From Acidobacteriota bacterium (GTDB taxonomy: Bacteria; Acidobacteriota; Terriglobia; Acidiferrales; UBA7541), in NCBI GenBank assembly GCA_003223255.1, contig QHYJ01000283.1, forward strand, positions 1-38,287: DNA of 38,287 nucleotides, read 5' to 3'. Position 1 is the first letter of the stretch, and every line of letters starts with the position of its first letter. The position numbers were made by a program, and so were the translations under genes. Below, one piece after another: positions 9,161 through 18,503 of this stretch. The notes under the pieces are model-generated. The model worked only from the letters and a program-made list of their open reading frames with translations, was not told where the DNA came from and did no database searches.

Positions 9161-11028
9161 GAGGGATTTTGCGGGGATTCCAAGTTAGCGGGGGCAGCTT
9201 GCGCAGGCGCGAGCATGTCGTCATCGGCAAACTGCAGGTCGTGTAGGCGCGCGTAGGTACCGCCGCGGGCGATTAATTCCGTATGTGTGCCGCTTTCGCG
9301 AATCTGGCCGTCTTCCAGCACAAGGATTTTGTCGGCGCGCCGGATCGTGGCCAAGCGGTGAGCGATGACAAATGTGGTTCGGCCCACCATCAAATTGGCG
9401 AGCGCTTTCTGCACGTACAATTCGGATTCGGCATCGAGTTCCGATGTGGCTTCGTCCAAAACAAGAATCGGCGAGTCTTTCAAAATAGCCCGCGCGATGG
9501 CGATCCGCTGGCGTTGTCCGCCGCTGAGCCGCGTGCCGCGCTCTCCAATGACAGTATTGTAGCCGTTTGGCAGCGCCAAGATAAAATCCTCGGCGAGTGC
9601 TGCTTGCGCAGCGGCAGTGACCTTTTCTTTGGGAACATTGGCGAGCCCATAGCAGATGTTATTCCAGACGGTATCGTGGAACAGGATATTTTCTTGGGTA
9701 ACCATTGAAATTTGCGCTCGCAACGAGCGCAGCGTAACCGAGCGAACGTCCACGCCGTCAATACGAATCGCTCCCGCACTTACCTCGTACATCCGGGGAA
9801 GCAGATTGACAAGGGTCGTTTTTCCCGCGCCGCTCGAGCCCACGAGCGCAATCACCTCACCTTCGGCAGCGTGCAAATCGATGCCGCGTAAGATCGGCGC
9901 CGCATCGTAGGAGAAGCTGACGTTGTCAAACGTAATTTCCCGCGAAAAAGGCGCCAGCGTGCTGGCTCCCGCCAAATCTTGTTCTTCCTGTAAATCCAGA
10001 TAAGCAAAGACCTGAGCCGTCGCCCCCTGCGCTTGTTGGAACTGCTGGTAAACCGCCCCCGTGCGCTTGATTGGTTCGTAGGCTTTGAACAGGGTGTACA
10101 CGAAAGTGATGAACATCGGAACGGTCATAAATTGCAGGCGTATGCGGTCGCGCGCATACAACAGCAGCAAAGAGATAACGACCGGTTGCAGCATGTCCAT
10201 CAGCGGGGAAGTTACAACCTGCGCGCGAACCCAGCGCATCGTTTCACGCAATAATCGTTGGGAGGCGGTCCGAAATTTTGCAATTTCAAAGTCTTCCATG
10301 CCGAACGCTTTGACAATTCGGTTTCCCCCGACGGTCTCCTGCAAAATTTGAGTAAGTTCTCCAAGCCGAGTCTGGCTGCTCTCCACAGACTTGCGGATGT
10401 GGCGGCCTAGCTTGCCGATCGGCCAGACAATCATGGGAAGAAAAACGGCGCAGGCCAGGGTCATTCTCCAATCGATCGTGAGGAGAATCGCAAGGAACAC
10501 CGGGAAAAGGAAAACCTGGCGGAATAATTCAGCGAGATATTCCGAAATGGCGAGCCGCGCGCGCTCCACATCGTTAATCACCGCGGAATAAACGCGACCC
10601 GCTGAGTGGTGCTGAAAGAATCCGATGGGCTGCCGGATAATCTTTTTGTACACCGCATTGCGCAAATCCGTGATCGCACGGTGGCCGATATATTGAATAA
10701 CGGAGGTACCCGCAAATTCGCTGAAAGACTTGACCGCAAACAGCACGAGTAATGAGAGGGCCACGACGGTCCACACATTGTGAATGCTGTGCGGGAAAAA
10801 GTGATTCAGGTAGACGGGCCGGTGCAGCAGAGGAACTTCCAGTAATACGTTGGAATCCGCGCTGGCCGGATTAAGGACTCGCCCGAAGATTGGCGCGATA
10901 AGCAGAATGACCGCGCCCTCCCCGGCAGCCATAATGGCCAGCAAAACCACGCCGGCCACCATGCCCGCCCCATAGGGCCGCACATAGCCCAGTAGCCGCT
11001 TCAATGGTGGTGACAATAAATCGGCCAC
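9157..11028 (-). CDS. MsbA-type lipid A/lipid ABC exporter (membrane domain fused to ATPase)
   Basis: This is a 623-aa half-transporter. An N-terminal six-helix membrane domain (about residues 20-320) is followed by an ATPase with Walker A GSSGAGKT (397-404), signature LSGGQ (501-505), Walker B ILVLDE (521-526) and H-loop His557. It resembles MsbA, which flips lipid A-core across the inner membrane. The neighbouring LptB and LptC/LptA genes fit an LPS role, but a general lipid or drug exporter cannot be excluded. The start is GTG at 11028 with AGGAG about 10 nt upstream; a nearby ATG at 11038 is out of frame. The C-terminal tail is Ala/Pro-rich and overlaps yicC by 4 nt. Confidence 0.92.
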   Translation of the reverse strand: MADLLSPPLKRLLGYVRPYGAGMVAGVVLLAIMAAGEGAVILLIAPIFGRVLNPASADSNVLLEVPLLHRPVYLNHFFPHSIHNVWTVVALSLLVLFAVKSFSEFAGTSVIQYIGHRAITDLRNAVYKKIIRQPIGFFQHHSAGRVYSAVINDVERARLAISEYLAELFRQVFLFPVFLAILLTIDWRMTLACAVFLPMIVWPIGKLGRHIRKSVESSQTRLGELTQILQETVGGNRIVKAFGMEDFEIAKFRTASQRLLRETMRWVRAQVVTSPLMDMLQPVVISLLLLYARDRIRLQFMTVPMFITFVYTLFKAYEPIKRTGAVYQQFQQAQGATAQVFAYLDLQEEQDLAGASTLAPFSREITFDNVSFSYDAAPILRGIDLHAAEGEVIALVGSSGAGKTTLVNLLPRMYEVSAGAIRIDGVDVRSVTLRSLRAQISMVTQENILFHDTVWNNICYGLANVPKEKVTAAAQAALAEDFILALPNGYNTVIGERGTRLSGGQRQRIAIARAILKDSPILVLDEATSELDAESELYVQKALANLMVGRTTFVIAHRLATIRRADKILVLEDGQIRESGTHTELIARGGTYARLHDLQFADDDMLAPAQAAPANLESPQNPS

Positions 11029-11133
11029 GCTCAGCCATCTCCTGAAATGACTTCTGTAACGCTATTCGCCGTGTGGCGGCATGTCAAGTTTCCGAAGCCG
11101 TGCGCTGGTGAAACGGTGAGCGCGACGCGCCGC

Positions 11134-12015
11134 TTACTTTTCGATGTCGCGGTGTACGACCTTCGCCGAATAGCCGCGCTTTTCCAGCGCCTTTTGCACG
11201 GATTCCGCCAGCATCACGGAACGATGCTTTCCCCCCGTGCAGCCAAAAGCAATCGTCAAATAGCTCTTCCCTTCCCGGATGTAATGCGGAATCAAATACG
11301 TCAGCAGGCTTTCGATGCGCTTCAAAAATTCGCCGGTTTGAGGAAATGAGCGAATGTATTGCCGGACTTTTGGATCTTTGCCGTTATACGGGCGCAAGCG
11401 TGGAACAAAATGCGGGTTAGGTAGAAATCGCACATCGAAGACCAGGTCCGCATCCGAGGGCACGCCATAGCGATAACCAAAGCTGACTATCGAAACCAGC
11501 AACGGGCGTGTGTCGGGATTTTTGAAGCGCGTAGTTACAAAGTGACGGAGTTCATGCACATTGAACTGCGTGGAATCGATGACCACGTCGGCAAGTTTTC
11601 GGATCGGCTCCATCAGCGCACGCTCGTGATTTAGGCTTTCGCGCACCGAATAATTCTTCCCCAGAGGATGCGGCCGCCGCGTTTCACTGTAGCGCCGCAG
11701 CAGCGCGTCTTCGTTCGCCTCGATGAAGACCAGCGTAATAGGATGATCTTTCTTGAGATGCTTCAGCAGCTCCGGCAACTTTTCGAGTTGCAAGCCCTCG
11801 CGCGCGTCCACCAGCAGAGCGGCTCGCGCGAAGTCGCCTTCCCCTACAGCATGCAATTCAGCAAAAATCGGGATAAGGTCCACCGGCAGGTTATCTACGC
11901 AGTAGAAGCCCATATCCTCGAAGGCCCGCAAAACCGTGCTTTTTCCAGAACCGGAGAGCCCTGTAAGGATGACGAGTTGGCGCGTGTCCCGTCGGGTTCG
12001 CGTGGGCGGCTTCAC
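11134..12015 (-). CDS. rapZ: RNase adapter protein RapZ (P-loop nucleotide-binding protein)
   Basis: In E. coli RapZ directs RNase E to the GlmZ sRNA and so controls amino-sugar synthesis; many bacteria keep the gene beside rpoN. The 293-aa protein has Walker A GLSGSGKST (19-27), MGFYCVDNLP right after it, and the C-terminal GCTGGKHRSV metabolite-binding motif. The start is a GTG at 12015, 11 nt after the rpoN stop, so rpoN and rapZ are almost certainly one transcript. The first ~12 residues are basic and variable. Confidence 0.95.
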   Translation of the reverse strand: MKPPTRTRRDTRQLVILTGLSGSGKSTVLRAFEDMGFYCVDNLPVDLIPIFAELHAVGEGDFARAALLVDAREGLQLEKLPELLKHLKKDHPITLVFIEANEDALLRRYSETRRPHPLGKNYSVRESLNHERALMEPIRKLADVVIDSTQFNVHELRHFVTTRFKNPDTRPLLVSIVSFGYRYGVPSDADLVFDVRFLPNPHFVPRLRPYNGKDPKVRQYIRSFPQTGEFLKRIESLLTYLIPHYIREGKSYLTIAFGCTGGKHRSVMLAESVQKALEKRGYSAKVVHRDIEK

Positions 12016-12026
12016 AGGAAGGCAGC

Positions 12027-13469
12027 TCAGCTCTTTACGCGGCGCTGATGAGTGCTGGGAATGCGCATATCCTCGCGGTATTTTGCAACTGTGCGCCGCG
12101 TAACGTGGATGCCCGCCTCGTCCAACTTCTTGGCGATTTGTTCGTCCGTAAGCGGCTTGGAGGAATCTTCCTCCTCGATCATTTTCTTAACCAGGCGCTT
12201 CAACGTGAGCAGCGACATGCCGCTGCCTTCCGGCCCGTTCACCGATTCGCTGAAGAACGAACGCAGCTCCAGAACGCCTTGCGGCGTATGCGCGTATTTG
12301 CTGGCTACGGCGCGGCTCACCGTGGATGGATGCACACCGACTTCCTCGGCCACTTCCTTGATCATCATCGGCTTGAGCGCGTCGGGTCCTTGGTCCAAAA
12401 ATTCCCCTTGCCGCGCGATGATGGATTGGCAGACGCGCAGGATGGTGTGCTTGCGCTGCTCGATGTTTTTCATCAACTGCACGGCGGCGGTGAAACGCTC
12501 TTTGACATAGTTGCGCACATCACGGTCGGCAGCATCCTTGACCAGCAGGCGGCGGTAGGTGGGGCTCAAGCGCAACTGCGGCATGTCATCTTCGTTGAGG
12601 TATGCCTGCCATTGGCCGTCGACCTTGCGGAAATAGACGTCCGGTTCGACCAGCCGCGGTTCCGTCTTGTTGTAGCGTAGGCCTGGGCGGGGATCGAGCT
12701 TCTTGATGACGTCGATCGCGCGCTTCACCACTTCCAGCGGGCGGTTGAGTGCGCGCGCAATTTCTTTGAGTTGATTGGATTGAACTTGCTTGAGATGTTC
12801 GGAAACAATTTGCAGCGCCAACGTGTTCTGGGGATCGAACGCCTTCAATTGCAGGAGCAGGCATTCGCGCAAATCGTGTGCTCCCACGCCGATTGGATCG
12901 AATTCCTGAACTACCGCCAGCGCGTCGTCCAAATCGTCCTGTGAATATTTGCCGTCCTCGGTGAGTTCCTCGGGCAATGCCGTCAGATATCCGTTTTCGT
13001 CCAGATTGCCGATGATATTTTCCGTGACCTGGCGCACTGCGTCGGAACAGATCGTCACGCTCAACTGCCATTGAAGATGATCGGTTAGCCCGGTGGGAGA
13101 AGAGAGGAACTTTTCGAACGAAGGCCTTTCGGAAACCTCACGCTCTTGCGACTGGCCTCCGTCGCCGCCCGTATCGAGGTATTGATTGAAAAAAGTGCCG
13201 ACGTCAAACTCGTCAAAGGGATTCGGCTCCGGTTTCTCGGGAACTTTTTCCGTTTCTTCCTTCAGGAAATTTTCGTCGCTGTAATTGTCGGCTTGCGTGG
13301 GCTCTTCGCTCTGTTCTTCGAGCACGGGGTTGGCGATCATCTCCTGATTGATCATTTCCTTGAGTTCAAGGCGGTTCAGCGCCAGCACGCTGACCATCTG
13401 CACGAGGCCGGGCGTCAGAATTTGCTTCTGCGCTACCTTGAGATTGAGTTTGAGTCCCTGCCAAGCCAT
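12027..13469 (-). CDS. rpoN: RNA polymerase sigma-54 factor
   Basis: Sigma-54 directs core polymerase to -24/-12 promoters and needs an AAA+ activator. The 480-aa protein has the Gln/Leu-rich region I (AQKQILTPGLVQMVSVLAL), an acidic region II, the core-binding domain, the helix-turn-helix (VGVHPSTVSRAVASKY) and the RpoN box TRRTVAKYRE near the C-terminus. It starts 28 nt downstream of the lptB stop. The lptB-rpoN-rapZ order is a familiar arrangement. No activator gene lies in the window. Confidence 0.97.
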   Translation of the reverse strand: MAWQGLKLNLKVAQKQILTPGLVQMVSVLALNRLELKEMINQEMIANPVLEEQSEEPTQADNYSDENFLKEETEKVPEKPEPNPFDEFDVGTFFNQYLDTGGDGGQSQEREVSERPSFEKFLSSPTGLTDHLQWQLSVTICSDAVRQVTENIIGNLDENGYLTALPEELTEDGKYSQDDLDDALAVVQEFDPIGVGAHDLRECLLLQLKAFDPQNTLALQIVSEHLKQVQSNQLKEIARALNRPLEVVKRAIDVIKKLDPRPGLRYNKTEPRLVEPDVYFRKVDGQWQAYLNEDDMPQLRLSPTYRRLLVKDAADRDVRNYVKERFTAAVQLMKNIEQRKHTILRVCQSIIARQGEFLDQGPDALKPMMIKEVAEEVGVHPSTVSRAVASKYAHTPQGVLELRSFFSESVNGPEGSGMSLLTLKRLVKKMIEEEDSSKPLTDEQIAKKLDEAGIHVTRRTVAKYREDMRIPSTHQRRVKS

Positions 13470-13497
13470 CTATCGCTCGTCTCTTCGTTCGCTGAAA

Positions 13498-14223
13498 TCA
13501 GTTGAGCCGGAAATGATCGCCGAGATAGACGCGCCGGACTTCCGGATCGGCACTCAGTTCTTCGGGGCGGCCCTTTCTGAATATTTTCCCATTTTTCAGG
13601 ATGTATGCGTGATCCGTTACGCTAAGAGTTTCGCGGACGTTATGGTCGGTAATCAGCACGCCAATCCCCGACTTTGCCAAATCCCGGATAATTTCCTGGA
13701 GATCCTTTACGGTTAGAGGGTCAATCCCCGAAAAAGGTTCATCGAGGAGTATAAAGGAGGGTTGGAGTGTGAGGGAGCGAGCAATTTCGAGCCGGCGCCG
13801 TTCCCCGCCCGAGAGCGTGTAAGCTTTGCTGGTTCTCACGGTTTCGAGTCCCATTTGGACGAGTAACTCCTCCAGACGATCACGCTGTTGCTCCGGCGTG
13901 AGGGGGAGGGTCTGCAGCACTGCGAGCAAATTCTCTTCGCTTGTAAGTTGCCGAAATACCGAGGGTTCCTGAGGAAGATAGCTGATGCCACTTCGAGCCC
14001 GAAGATACATGGGCAAGTCGGTAATTTCGTCGCCGTTTAGCAGCACGCGGCCGGAGTCCGGCCGGGCGAGACCGACGAGAATGTAAAACGTTGTCGTCTT
14101 TCCTGCGCCGTTCGGGCCGAGGAGCCCGACGACTTCACCCTGACCAATCTCCAGTTCGACGTCGTCAACGACTTTGCGGCCACGGTAAGACTTGCTTAAC
14201 TCGAGGGCCTGGAGCTTCAGCAT
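13498..14223 (-). CDS. lptB: LPS export ABC transporter ATPase LptB
   Basis: LptB powers extraction of LPS from the inner membrane by the LptB2FGC complex. The 241-aa ATPase has Walker [10 protein letters not shown], the Q-loop in [10 protein letters not shown], signature [13 protein letters not shown], Walker [14 protein letters not shown] and H-loop ITDHNV, all close to canonical LptB. It starts 6 nt after the stop of the LptC/LptA-type gene, so the two are translationally close. LptF and LptG are not in the window. Confidence 0.96.
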   Translation of the reverse strand: MLKLQALELSKSYRGRKVVDDVELEIGQGEVVGLLGPNGAGKTTTFYILVGLARPDSGRVLLNGDEITDLPMYLRARSGISYLPQEPSVFRQLTSEENLLAVLQTLPLTPEQQRDRLEELLVQMGLETVRTSKAYTLSGGERRRLEIARSLTLQPSFILLDEPFSGIDPLTVKDLQEIIRDLAKSGIGVLITDHNVRETLSVTDHAYILKNGKIFRKGRPEELSADPEVRRVYLGDHFRLN

Positions 14224-14229
14224 ACCTCG

Positions 14230-16620
14230 TCATTTCTCGACTCGGTGCTTCGTCAGCGTCCGCGAACCATTTTCTGAGTCCACGATGATCGTATCATCCG
14301 CTAAAAAGAAGGTCAATTGACGGCCGGATGTAGTCCCTTCGGAAGCGTCAAAAATCGTGGGATTTCCGCCGCTCATTACAAATTTTCCTTCCGCAGCGGA
14401 GTATTCTCCCCGCTCTGCGGTGGCTGTTCGCGTTCCCTGCTCCACAATCACTCCACCGCTCGCCACGGCGCGGCTGATCTGCTGCGCGCCCGCTAGTGTA
14501 GTCATGGCGGCCGTAGTACCTGCGGGAATCGGAGGGCTTTTCTCACCTCGCGTGAAATACAGGTCCAGCAGCGGAGCGCGGATCTCTTGCTCGCCGGATT
14601 GCGCCACCACGTTCTTCTCCAGATGCGCGCGGCTGTCGGCCTCGCTGTAGGTGAGCGTGCCCGCGGCGACGTGCCAGAGTTTTGGTTTCTTGGACGCAGG
14701 CTGTCGCACCGTCATCGCTTGCGCCGACGCCGGGCCGGGGCTCTGGGGAAATACGGCGCGAACGTTCCCCGCGGCGTTCAGGATTTTCGTCTCGCGCAGC
14801 AATTCCATGGAATCGGCTTCCATCACCGAATCGCCCTGCCACAAGCGCGCGTGGCCGGTGTAGAGCGCTCTGCCTGTTTTGGAATTCGCGCGCAGCGTAT
14901 CTGCCGAGATGTTTGCGGGCACCGCCGCCAGTTGCAGACTGCTTCCTTTCGAGGAAAAGTCGGTCGATCGTACGCCACCGTCCGCGCGAATCTCCCCCGT
15001 GCTTTGCACAAAGCTAATACGCGGCGCCCCGGTCTCCGTCGTTGCGTCCCGCACAATCGCATTCCCCGTTAGCGTAGCCGTCTGCGCGGACCGGACAAAC
15101 ACGACGCGATCCGCCTGCCCGCTTCGGTCACCTTCCTTCAACTTTACGCCCCCTTGCAATTCCATCTGCGACCAGCCGCCGCCGGTCAGCAACTGTGCGT
15201 TACCGTTGCGAGCCGTAACGGTCTGCGGCGGCCCGCCAGGCAACGCGCGTTCCGTCACGACATTGCCCGAAGCAACAAGTTGATTTGCCTTTCCGTCAGC
15301 GCCGTATCTCAGCTCCAGCTTGTCTGCAGTCAGTTTTGTTCGGGCTGCCCCCCTCTCCGCTCCAGAGCCAGACGCGGCCGATTGCGAAGCCAGGTCAGTC
15401 CACTCGAGCGTGCCCCTCGCTAGCGTTTCCGCGCGCTTGGGCGCGCTGCTTTCTCCCTTCCGGCGCTCGGCAAATTCCACGAGGAGGGCGCTGGTCTGCA
15501 GTGTTCCTAATTCCCCTGTTTTCTCCATCCTCGATGTCAACTGCACATTTCCCTTCAGATGCAAGTCCTTCGGCTGGTTCACTTTCGGCCACAGCTCGAG
15601 AGAAGCAGCGTCCGCAGCAAACTCATGGGCATCTTTTTCGCCTTGCTGCGAGCCTTTGACGCCGCTGGCAGCCTCGATTCTGGTCAGCCATCCCTCCGGC
15701 GCGAAACTAGACGTCAACGTCTCTCCGCTCAAAAGTATCTTGCTGCCTTTGCCTCTCAACTCCACCTCGGGCTCTTTTCCAGCAGCGCCCGCAAAGGCCG
15801 CCAGTCTTTCCGCGTGCAACGCTTTGTCCAAAGTCAGAGTTGTTTCGCCTGCCTGCAAACGGGCAGTGGGTGTTTGTGCTTCTACGGGCCCGCGAAGATG
15901 CATCACTCGAGAGTCGCGTTCGAAATCGGCGCTCTTCGCGCTTATGCGAACAGGCTCCCCCGTGGCAGGTCCGGGGTTTTTGCCTTTCGCCAAAGGTTTG
16001 TCAGCACTCCATAAGAAACGAACGTCCCGCAACAGCCGTACCGCTCCCTCTTCGGAGCTGTACTCCACGCCAAAAGCCTCTCCTTGTCCTTCGGGAAAAG
16101 CGAATTTGACGGGCTGGTCGGACTGGGCGAGGCCGGTACTGCGATTGAAGGTCACCCCGCGGGTTTCCACATGTACCTTTTGCGCGACCGTTCCTGGGCG
16201 TTTCGCGGCCCGCTCCGCATCCTCTGCGCTTTGCAGATCGAGCTGTACCGCACCGCTGCATACGATGCTTTGCCCGTCTTTTTCGTATTCGCAACTACGC
16301 GTGTGGATCGTGTCGTGCCGCACACCGGTGTTTCCAAAGATCGTAACGGTCACGTCTTCCATCAGGCTGGCGGCCTTGCCCTTAAAGTCTGTGGCTTTCA
16401 GCGCCTCGACCGTAAAAACCTTCTGATTGCCTTGTACCTTCGAAAAAGCCAGCCCGCTCGAAAGCCGCGTCACGTCCTGGGGTGCTGGTGGAGGCGCTTT
16501 TTCCTTTTCCTCGTGCGCCACCCACTTTCGCTTTAGATACACACCCACCGTGAGCGCCGCCAGCAGGCATGCCGTAGCCGCCGACCAGCGCGCGTACCTG
16601 GCCGCTTCGCTTTTCTTCAT
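14230..16620 (-). CDS. Large LptC/LptA (OstA)-type LPS transport protein
   Basis: This 796-aa protein has one N-terminal membrane anchor (about residues 12-28) and a short LptC-like region (LSSGLAFSKVQGNQKVFTVEA). A long series of beta-jellyroll OstA-type repeats follows, with recurring patterns such as AKSADFERDSRVMHLRGPVEA, TADKLELRYGADGKANQLVASG and ADSMELLRETKILNAAGNVRA. LptC and LptA together form the periplasmic bridge for LPS; here they appear combined in one long chain, far longer than either E. coli protein (~190 aa). The location directly before lptB supports the role. The exact domain borders are an inference. Confidence 0.82.
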   Translation of the reverse strand: MKKSEAARYARWSAATACLLAALTVGVYLKRKWVAHEEKEKAPPPAPQDVTRLSSGLAFSKVQGNQKVFTVEALKATDFKGKAASLMEDVTVTIFGNTGVRHDTIHTRSCEYEKDGQSIVCSGAVQLDLQSAEDAERAAKRPGTVAQKVHVETRGVTFNRSTGLAQSDQPVKFAFPEGQGEAFGVEYSSEEGAVRLLRDVRFLWSADKPLAKGKNPGPATGEPVRISAKSADFERDSRVMHLRGPVEAQTPTARLQAGETTLTLDKALHAERLAAFAGAAGKEPEVELRGKGSKILLSGETLTSSFAPEGWLTRIEAASGVKGSQQGEKDAHEFAADAASLELWPKVNQPKDLHLKGNVQLTSRMEKTGELGTLQTSALLVEFAERRKGESSAPKRAETLARGTLEWTDLASQSAASGSGAERGAARTKLTADKLELRYGADGKANQLVASGNVVTERALPGGPPQTVTARNGNAQLLTGGGWSQMELQGGVKLKEGDRSGQADRVVFVRSAQTATLTGNAIVRDATTETGAPRISFVQSTGEIRADGGVRSTDFSSKGSSLQLAAVPANISADTLRANSKTGRALYTGHARLWQGDSVMEADSMELLRETKILNAAGNVRAVFPQSPGPASAQAMTVRQPASKKPKLWHVAAGTLTYSEADSRAHLEKNVVAQSGEQEIRAPLLDLYFTRGEKSPPIPAGTTAAMTTLAGAQQISRAVASGGVIVEQGTRTATAERGEYSAAEGKFVMSGGNPTIFDASEGTTSGRQLTFFLADDTIIVDSENGSRTLTKHRVEK

Positions 16621-16695
16621 AACTTTCAGTTAAGCAAAATTTCGGAGTGCTGTCACGACGGCCGCGGTGCAGTGCCTAGAGTACAAATGTGAGGT

Positions 16696-16866
16696 TTACG
16701 CTTTGCTACTACTTCTCGATTCCGAAGAAGGCCGGTAGGTGGAACAGCGGCAATTCGGGTAATTGCACTTGGCTGGGCCCGTTCGTTTCCGCTGGAAGAT
16801 TCCCGCATGGATGCTCTTGCCATGGCCACATTTACATAGCTTGACGGAAGTCTGGGCACGCTTCAT
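16696..16866 (-). CDS. Small zinc-ribbon-like protein (56 aa)
   Basis: The ATG at 16866 has AAAGGA upstream and opens a 56-aa frame with a dense metal-ligand pattern: CKCGHGKSIHAG, then CNYPNCRC. This gives two CxC or Cx4CxC clusters plus two His, enough for one zinc site. The rest is basic and Ser-rich. I recognise no named family; similar short Cys/His proteins occur in actinobacterial and acidobacterial genomes. Its function is unknown; nucleic-acid binding is a guess. It lies between the diguanylate cyclase gene and the LPS cluster on the same strand. An overlapping frame (16653-16859) lacks such a pattern. Confidence 0.62.
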   Translation of the reverse strand: MKRAQTSVKLCKCGHGKSIHAGIFQRKRTGPAKCNYPNCRCSTYRPSSESRSSSKA

Positions 16867-17014
16867 AACACCGAGATTCCTTTCTTTTGAACGCGTCGAC
16901 GGGCCGGGAACGGCCAGCATTGTACTGCGAGCCCTGGCCCGGAGTCGCGGCTAAATTTTGAAAGACAATTCTGTGAACTGAACAAGAGAGGAGAGCGGGC
17001 AACCTGAAAAGTAA

Positions 17015-18130
17015 TTATCCTGCGGATTCCGCGGTTGCCGTATTCGGCAGGATTCCTATGTTTGCGGCCGCCACGCTATCGCGGTTGGTGTTTTTCACCA
17101 AGTACATGGCCTCGTCGGCGAGGTGGAGCAAGCCTTCCTTCGTCCGCGAATCCGCGGGGTAAGAAGCCACGCCGAGGCTGGGGGTCAGGCGGATTTTCAG
17201 TCCTTCCTTTTCCAGCCAGACGCTCTCGCGGATCAGTTTGTGCAGGCGCCGTGCGACATTGATGGCGTTTTCCTTAGAGGTTTGCGGGAGCAAAAGCACA
17301 AATTCGTCACCGCCGTACCGGAACGCAAAATCAATCAGCCGGCAGTGCGCCTTCAAGGCGTTTCCGATTTCGGCCAGGAGACGCGATCCCACCAGGTGGC
17401 CGTGCGTGTCGTTCACCAGCTTGAAATGGTCCAGGTCAATGAACACCAGCGAGAACTCGTAGTTGTAGCGCTGTGAGCGGTAGATTTCCGTCTCCAGGAT
17501 GAAGCTCATGTGCCGGGCGTTGTAGAGCGTCGTGCAGTCGTCCCGAATGGTCAGGTCGTGAATTTTTTTTACGTGGCGCGCATTTTCCAGCGCGATGGCG
17601 GCAAAATCGGAAAGTGCTTCGAGCAGCTTCAGGTCCCGCGGATCAAACCCGCCGGGCCCAATGCAATTGATCAACTCGATTACACCCAGGCAGGTGTCGC
17701 GAAAACGGACCGGCACGGCCACGATGGATTGCGTCTCCGTCTTCGTCTTTTCATCGACTTTGGAGAAAAAGCGAGTGTCCTTGGAAGTATCATGGACGAC
17801 CACCGTTTCGCCATGCTGCGCCACCCAGCCAGCGATGCCCTGTCCCATCTTGATGCGCACATCTCTCAGCGCTTGCGAGGCTTTCCCGACGGCCAGCTCA
17901 AAATACAGTTCCTGTTTTTCTTCATCGAGTAAGAGAAGGGACCAGTTATCCGGGCGGAGGAATTCGTCGATCTTCTCCATGATTGTGCGGAGAACCTGGT
18001 CGAGCTGCAGGGAGGAAGTGAGCGCCTTCCCCAATTCCTGGAAGACTGCCACTTCCCCTTTTTCGCGGTCGGACGACGTGGCGACATTGCGCCGCCGCTC
18101 TACCACGGGAAACTGGTTTACCTCTTCCAC
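17015..18130 (-). CDS. GAF-domain diguanylate cyclase
   Basis: This 371-aa cytoplasmic protein has a GAF sensor domain (about 25-185) followed by a GGDEF domain. The active-site motif GGDEF at 273-277 is intact, as are the metal and substrate residues in FIDLDHFKLVND (230-241). RLID at 264-267 sits five residues before GGDEF, the canonical inhibitory I-site spacing, so product inhibition by cyclic di-GMP is likely. The enzyme makes c-di-GMP from two GTP. The signal sensed by the GAF domain is unknown. It has no membrane segment. Confidence 0.93.
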   Translation of the reverse strand: MEEVNQFPVVERRRNVATSSDREKGEVAVFQELGKALTSSLQLDQVLRTIMEKIDEFLRPDNWSLLLLDEEKQELYFELAVGKASQALRDVRIKMGQGIAGWVAQHGETVVVHDTSKDTRFFSKVDEKTKTETQSIVAVPVRFRDTCLGVIELINCIGPGGFDPRDLKLLEALSDFAAIALENARHVKKIHDLTIRDDCTTLYNARHMSFILETEIYRSQRYNYEFSLVFIDLDHFKLVNDTHGHLVGSRLLAEIGNALKAHCRLIDFAFRYGGDEFVLLLPQTSKENAINVARRLHKLIRESVWLEKEGLKIRLTPSLGVASYPADSRTKEGLLHLADEAMYLVKNTNRDSVAAANIGILPNTATAESAG

Positions 18131-18387
18131 GCCTCAGTACGCCTGCCCTTTGTGGTTTTGCAATCGCCTGTCGCTCTTATGCACACTGCCATCTGCCAGC
18201 GCACAACCTAAGCCGGCTCAGGCCCTTGGAACATAAGTCGACCCCTCCCCCCCGCCCAAAAGGGGCGAATCTATCCCAGTATAGGTCCCCATGAAAAAGG
18301 GACGCAATACGCTTGTAGTACAGGCGTGGCCATCTCGCCATCTTCTCCAGGCCATTTGACTTTCCACAATTCCTCCAACTCATTCAT

Positions 18388-18417
18388 TTGACAGCACCTT
18401 CTCGTACCGCCTATAGT
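18388..18417 (+). promoter_or_regulatory. Sigma-70-type promoter for the RodZ-like gene
   Basis: TTGACA at 18388-18393 is a perfect -35, and TATAGT at 18412-18417 is a good -10, with an 18-nt spacer. Transcription would start near 18424, about 80 nt before the ATG at 18504, so the palindromic repeat would be in the leader. Confidence 0.6.
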
Positions 18418-18433
18418 CCGTCAAGGGCTTCGC

Positions 18434-18454
18434 GCCTGCCTGCCGCAGGCAGGC
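18434..18454. repeat. Palindromic intergenic repeat (copy 2, inverted relative to copy 1)
   Basis: CCTGCCTGCCGCAGGCAGG at 18435-18453 is the exact reverse complement of the core at 4281-4299, flanked by G and C that extend the stem. As RNA it would form a stable GC hairpin between the predicted transcription start and the RodZ-like gene. Confidence 0.65.
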
Positions 18455-18503
18455 CGCTCGCGCCGTGCCCTCACCTATCGTTCATAAAGGACAGGTTGCT
18501 TTC

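Larger units (their letters stand above)
18131..18503. other. Divergent intergenic region
   Basis: This 373-bp region separates the diguanylate cyclase gene from the RodZ-like gene. It holds a good sigma-70-like promoter for the right-hand gene (18388-18417) and palindromic repeat copy 2 (18434-18454) in the expected 5' leader. A C-rich run around 18240-18270 contains a weak CCCCT/AGGGG hairpin. No open frame with coding character is seen. Confidence 0.7.

Noticed and set aside
15320-16426. 368-codon plus-strand frame
   Set aside because: Opposite the LptC/LptA-type gene; Ser/Pro/Arg-rich shadow.
16653-16859. 68-codon minus-strand frame overlapping the zinc-ribbon gene
   Set aside because: Starts without a ribosome site and lacks the Cys/His pattern of the other frame.
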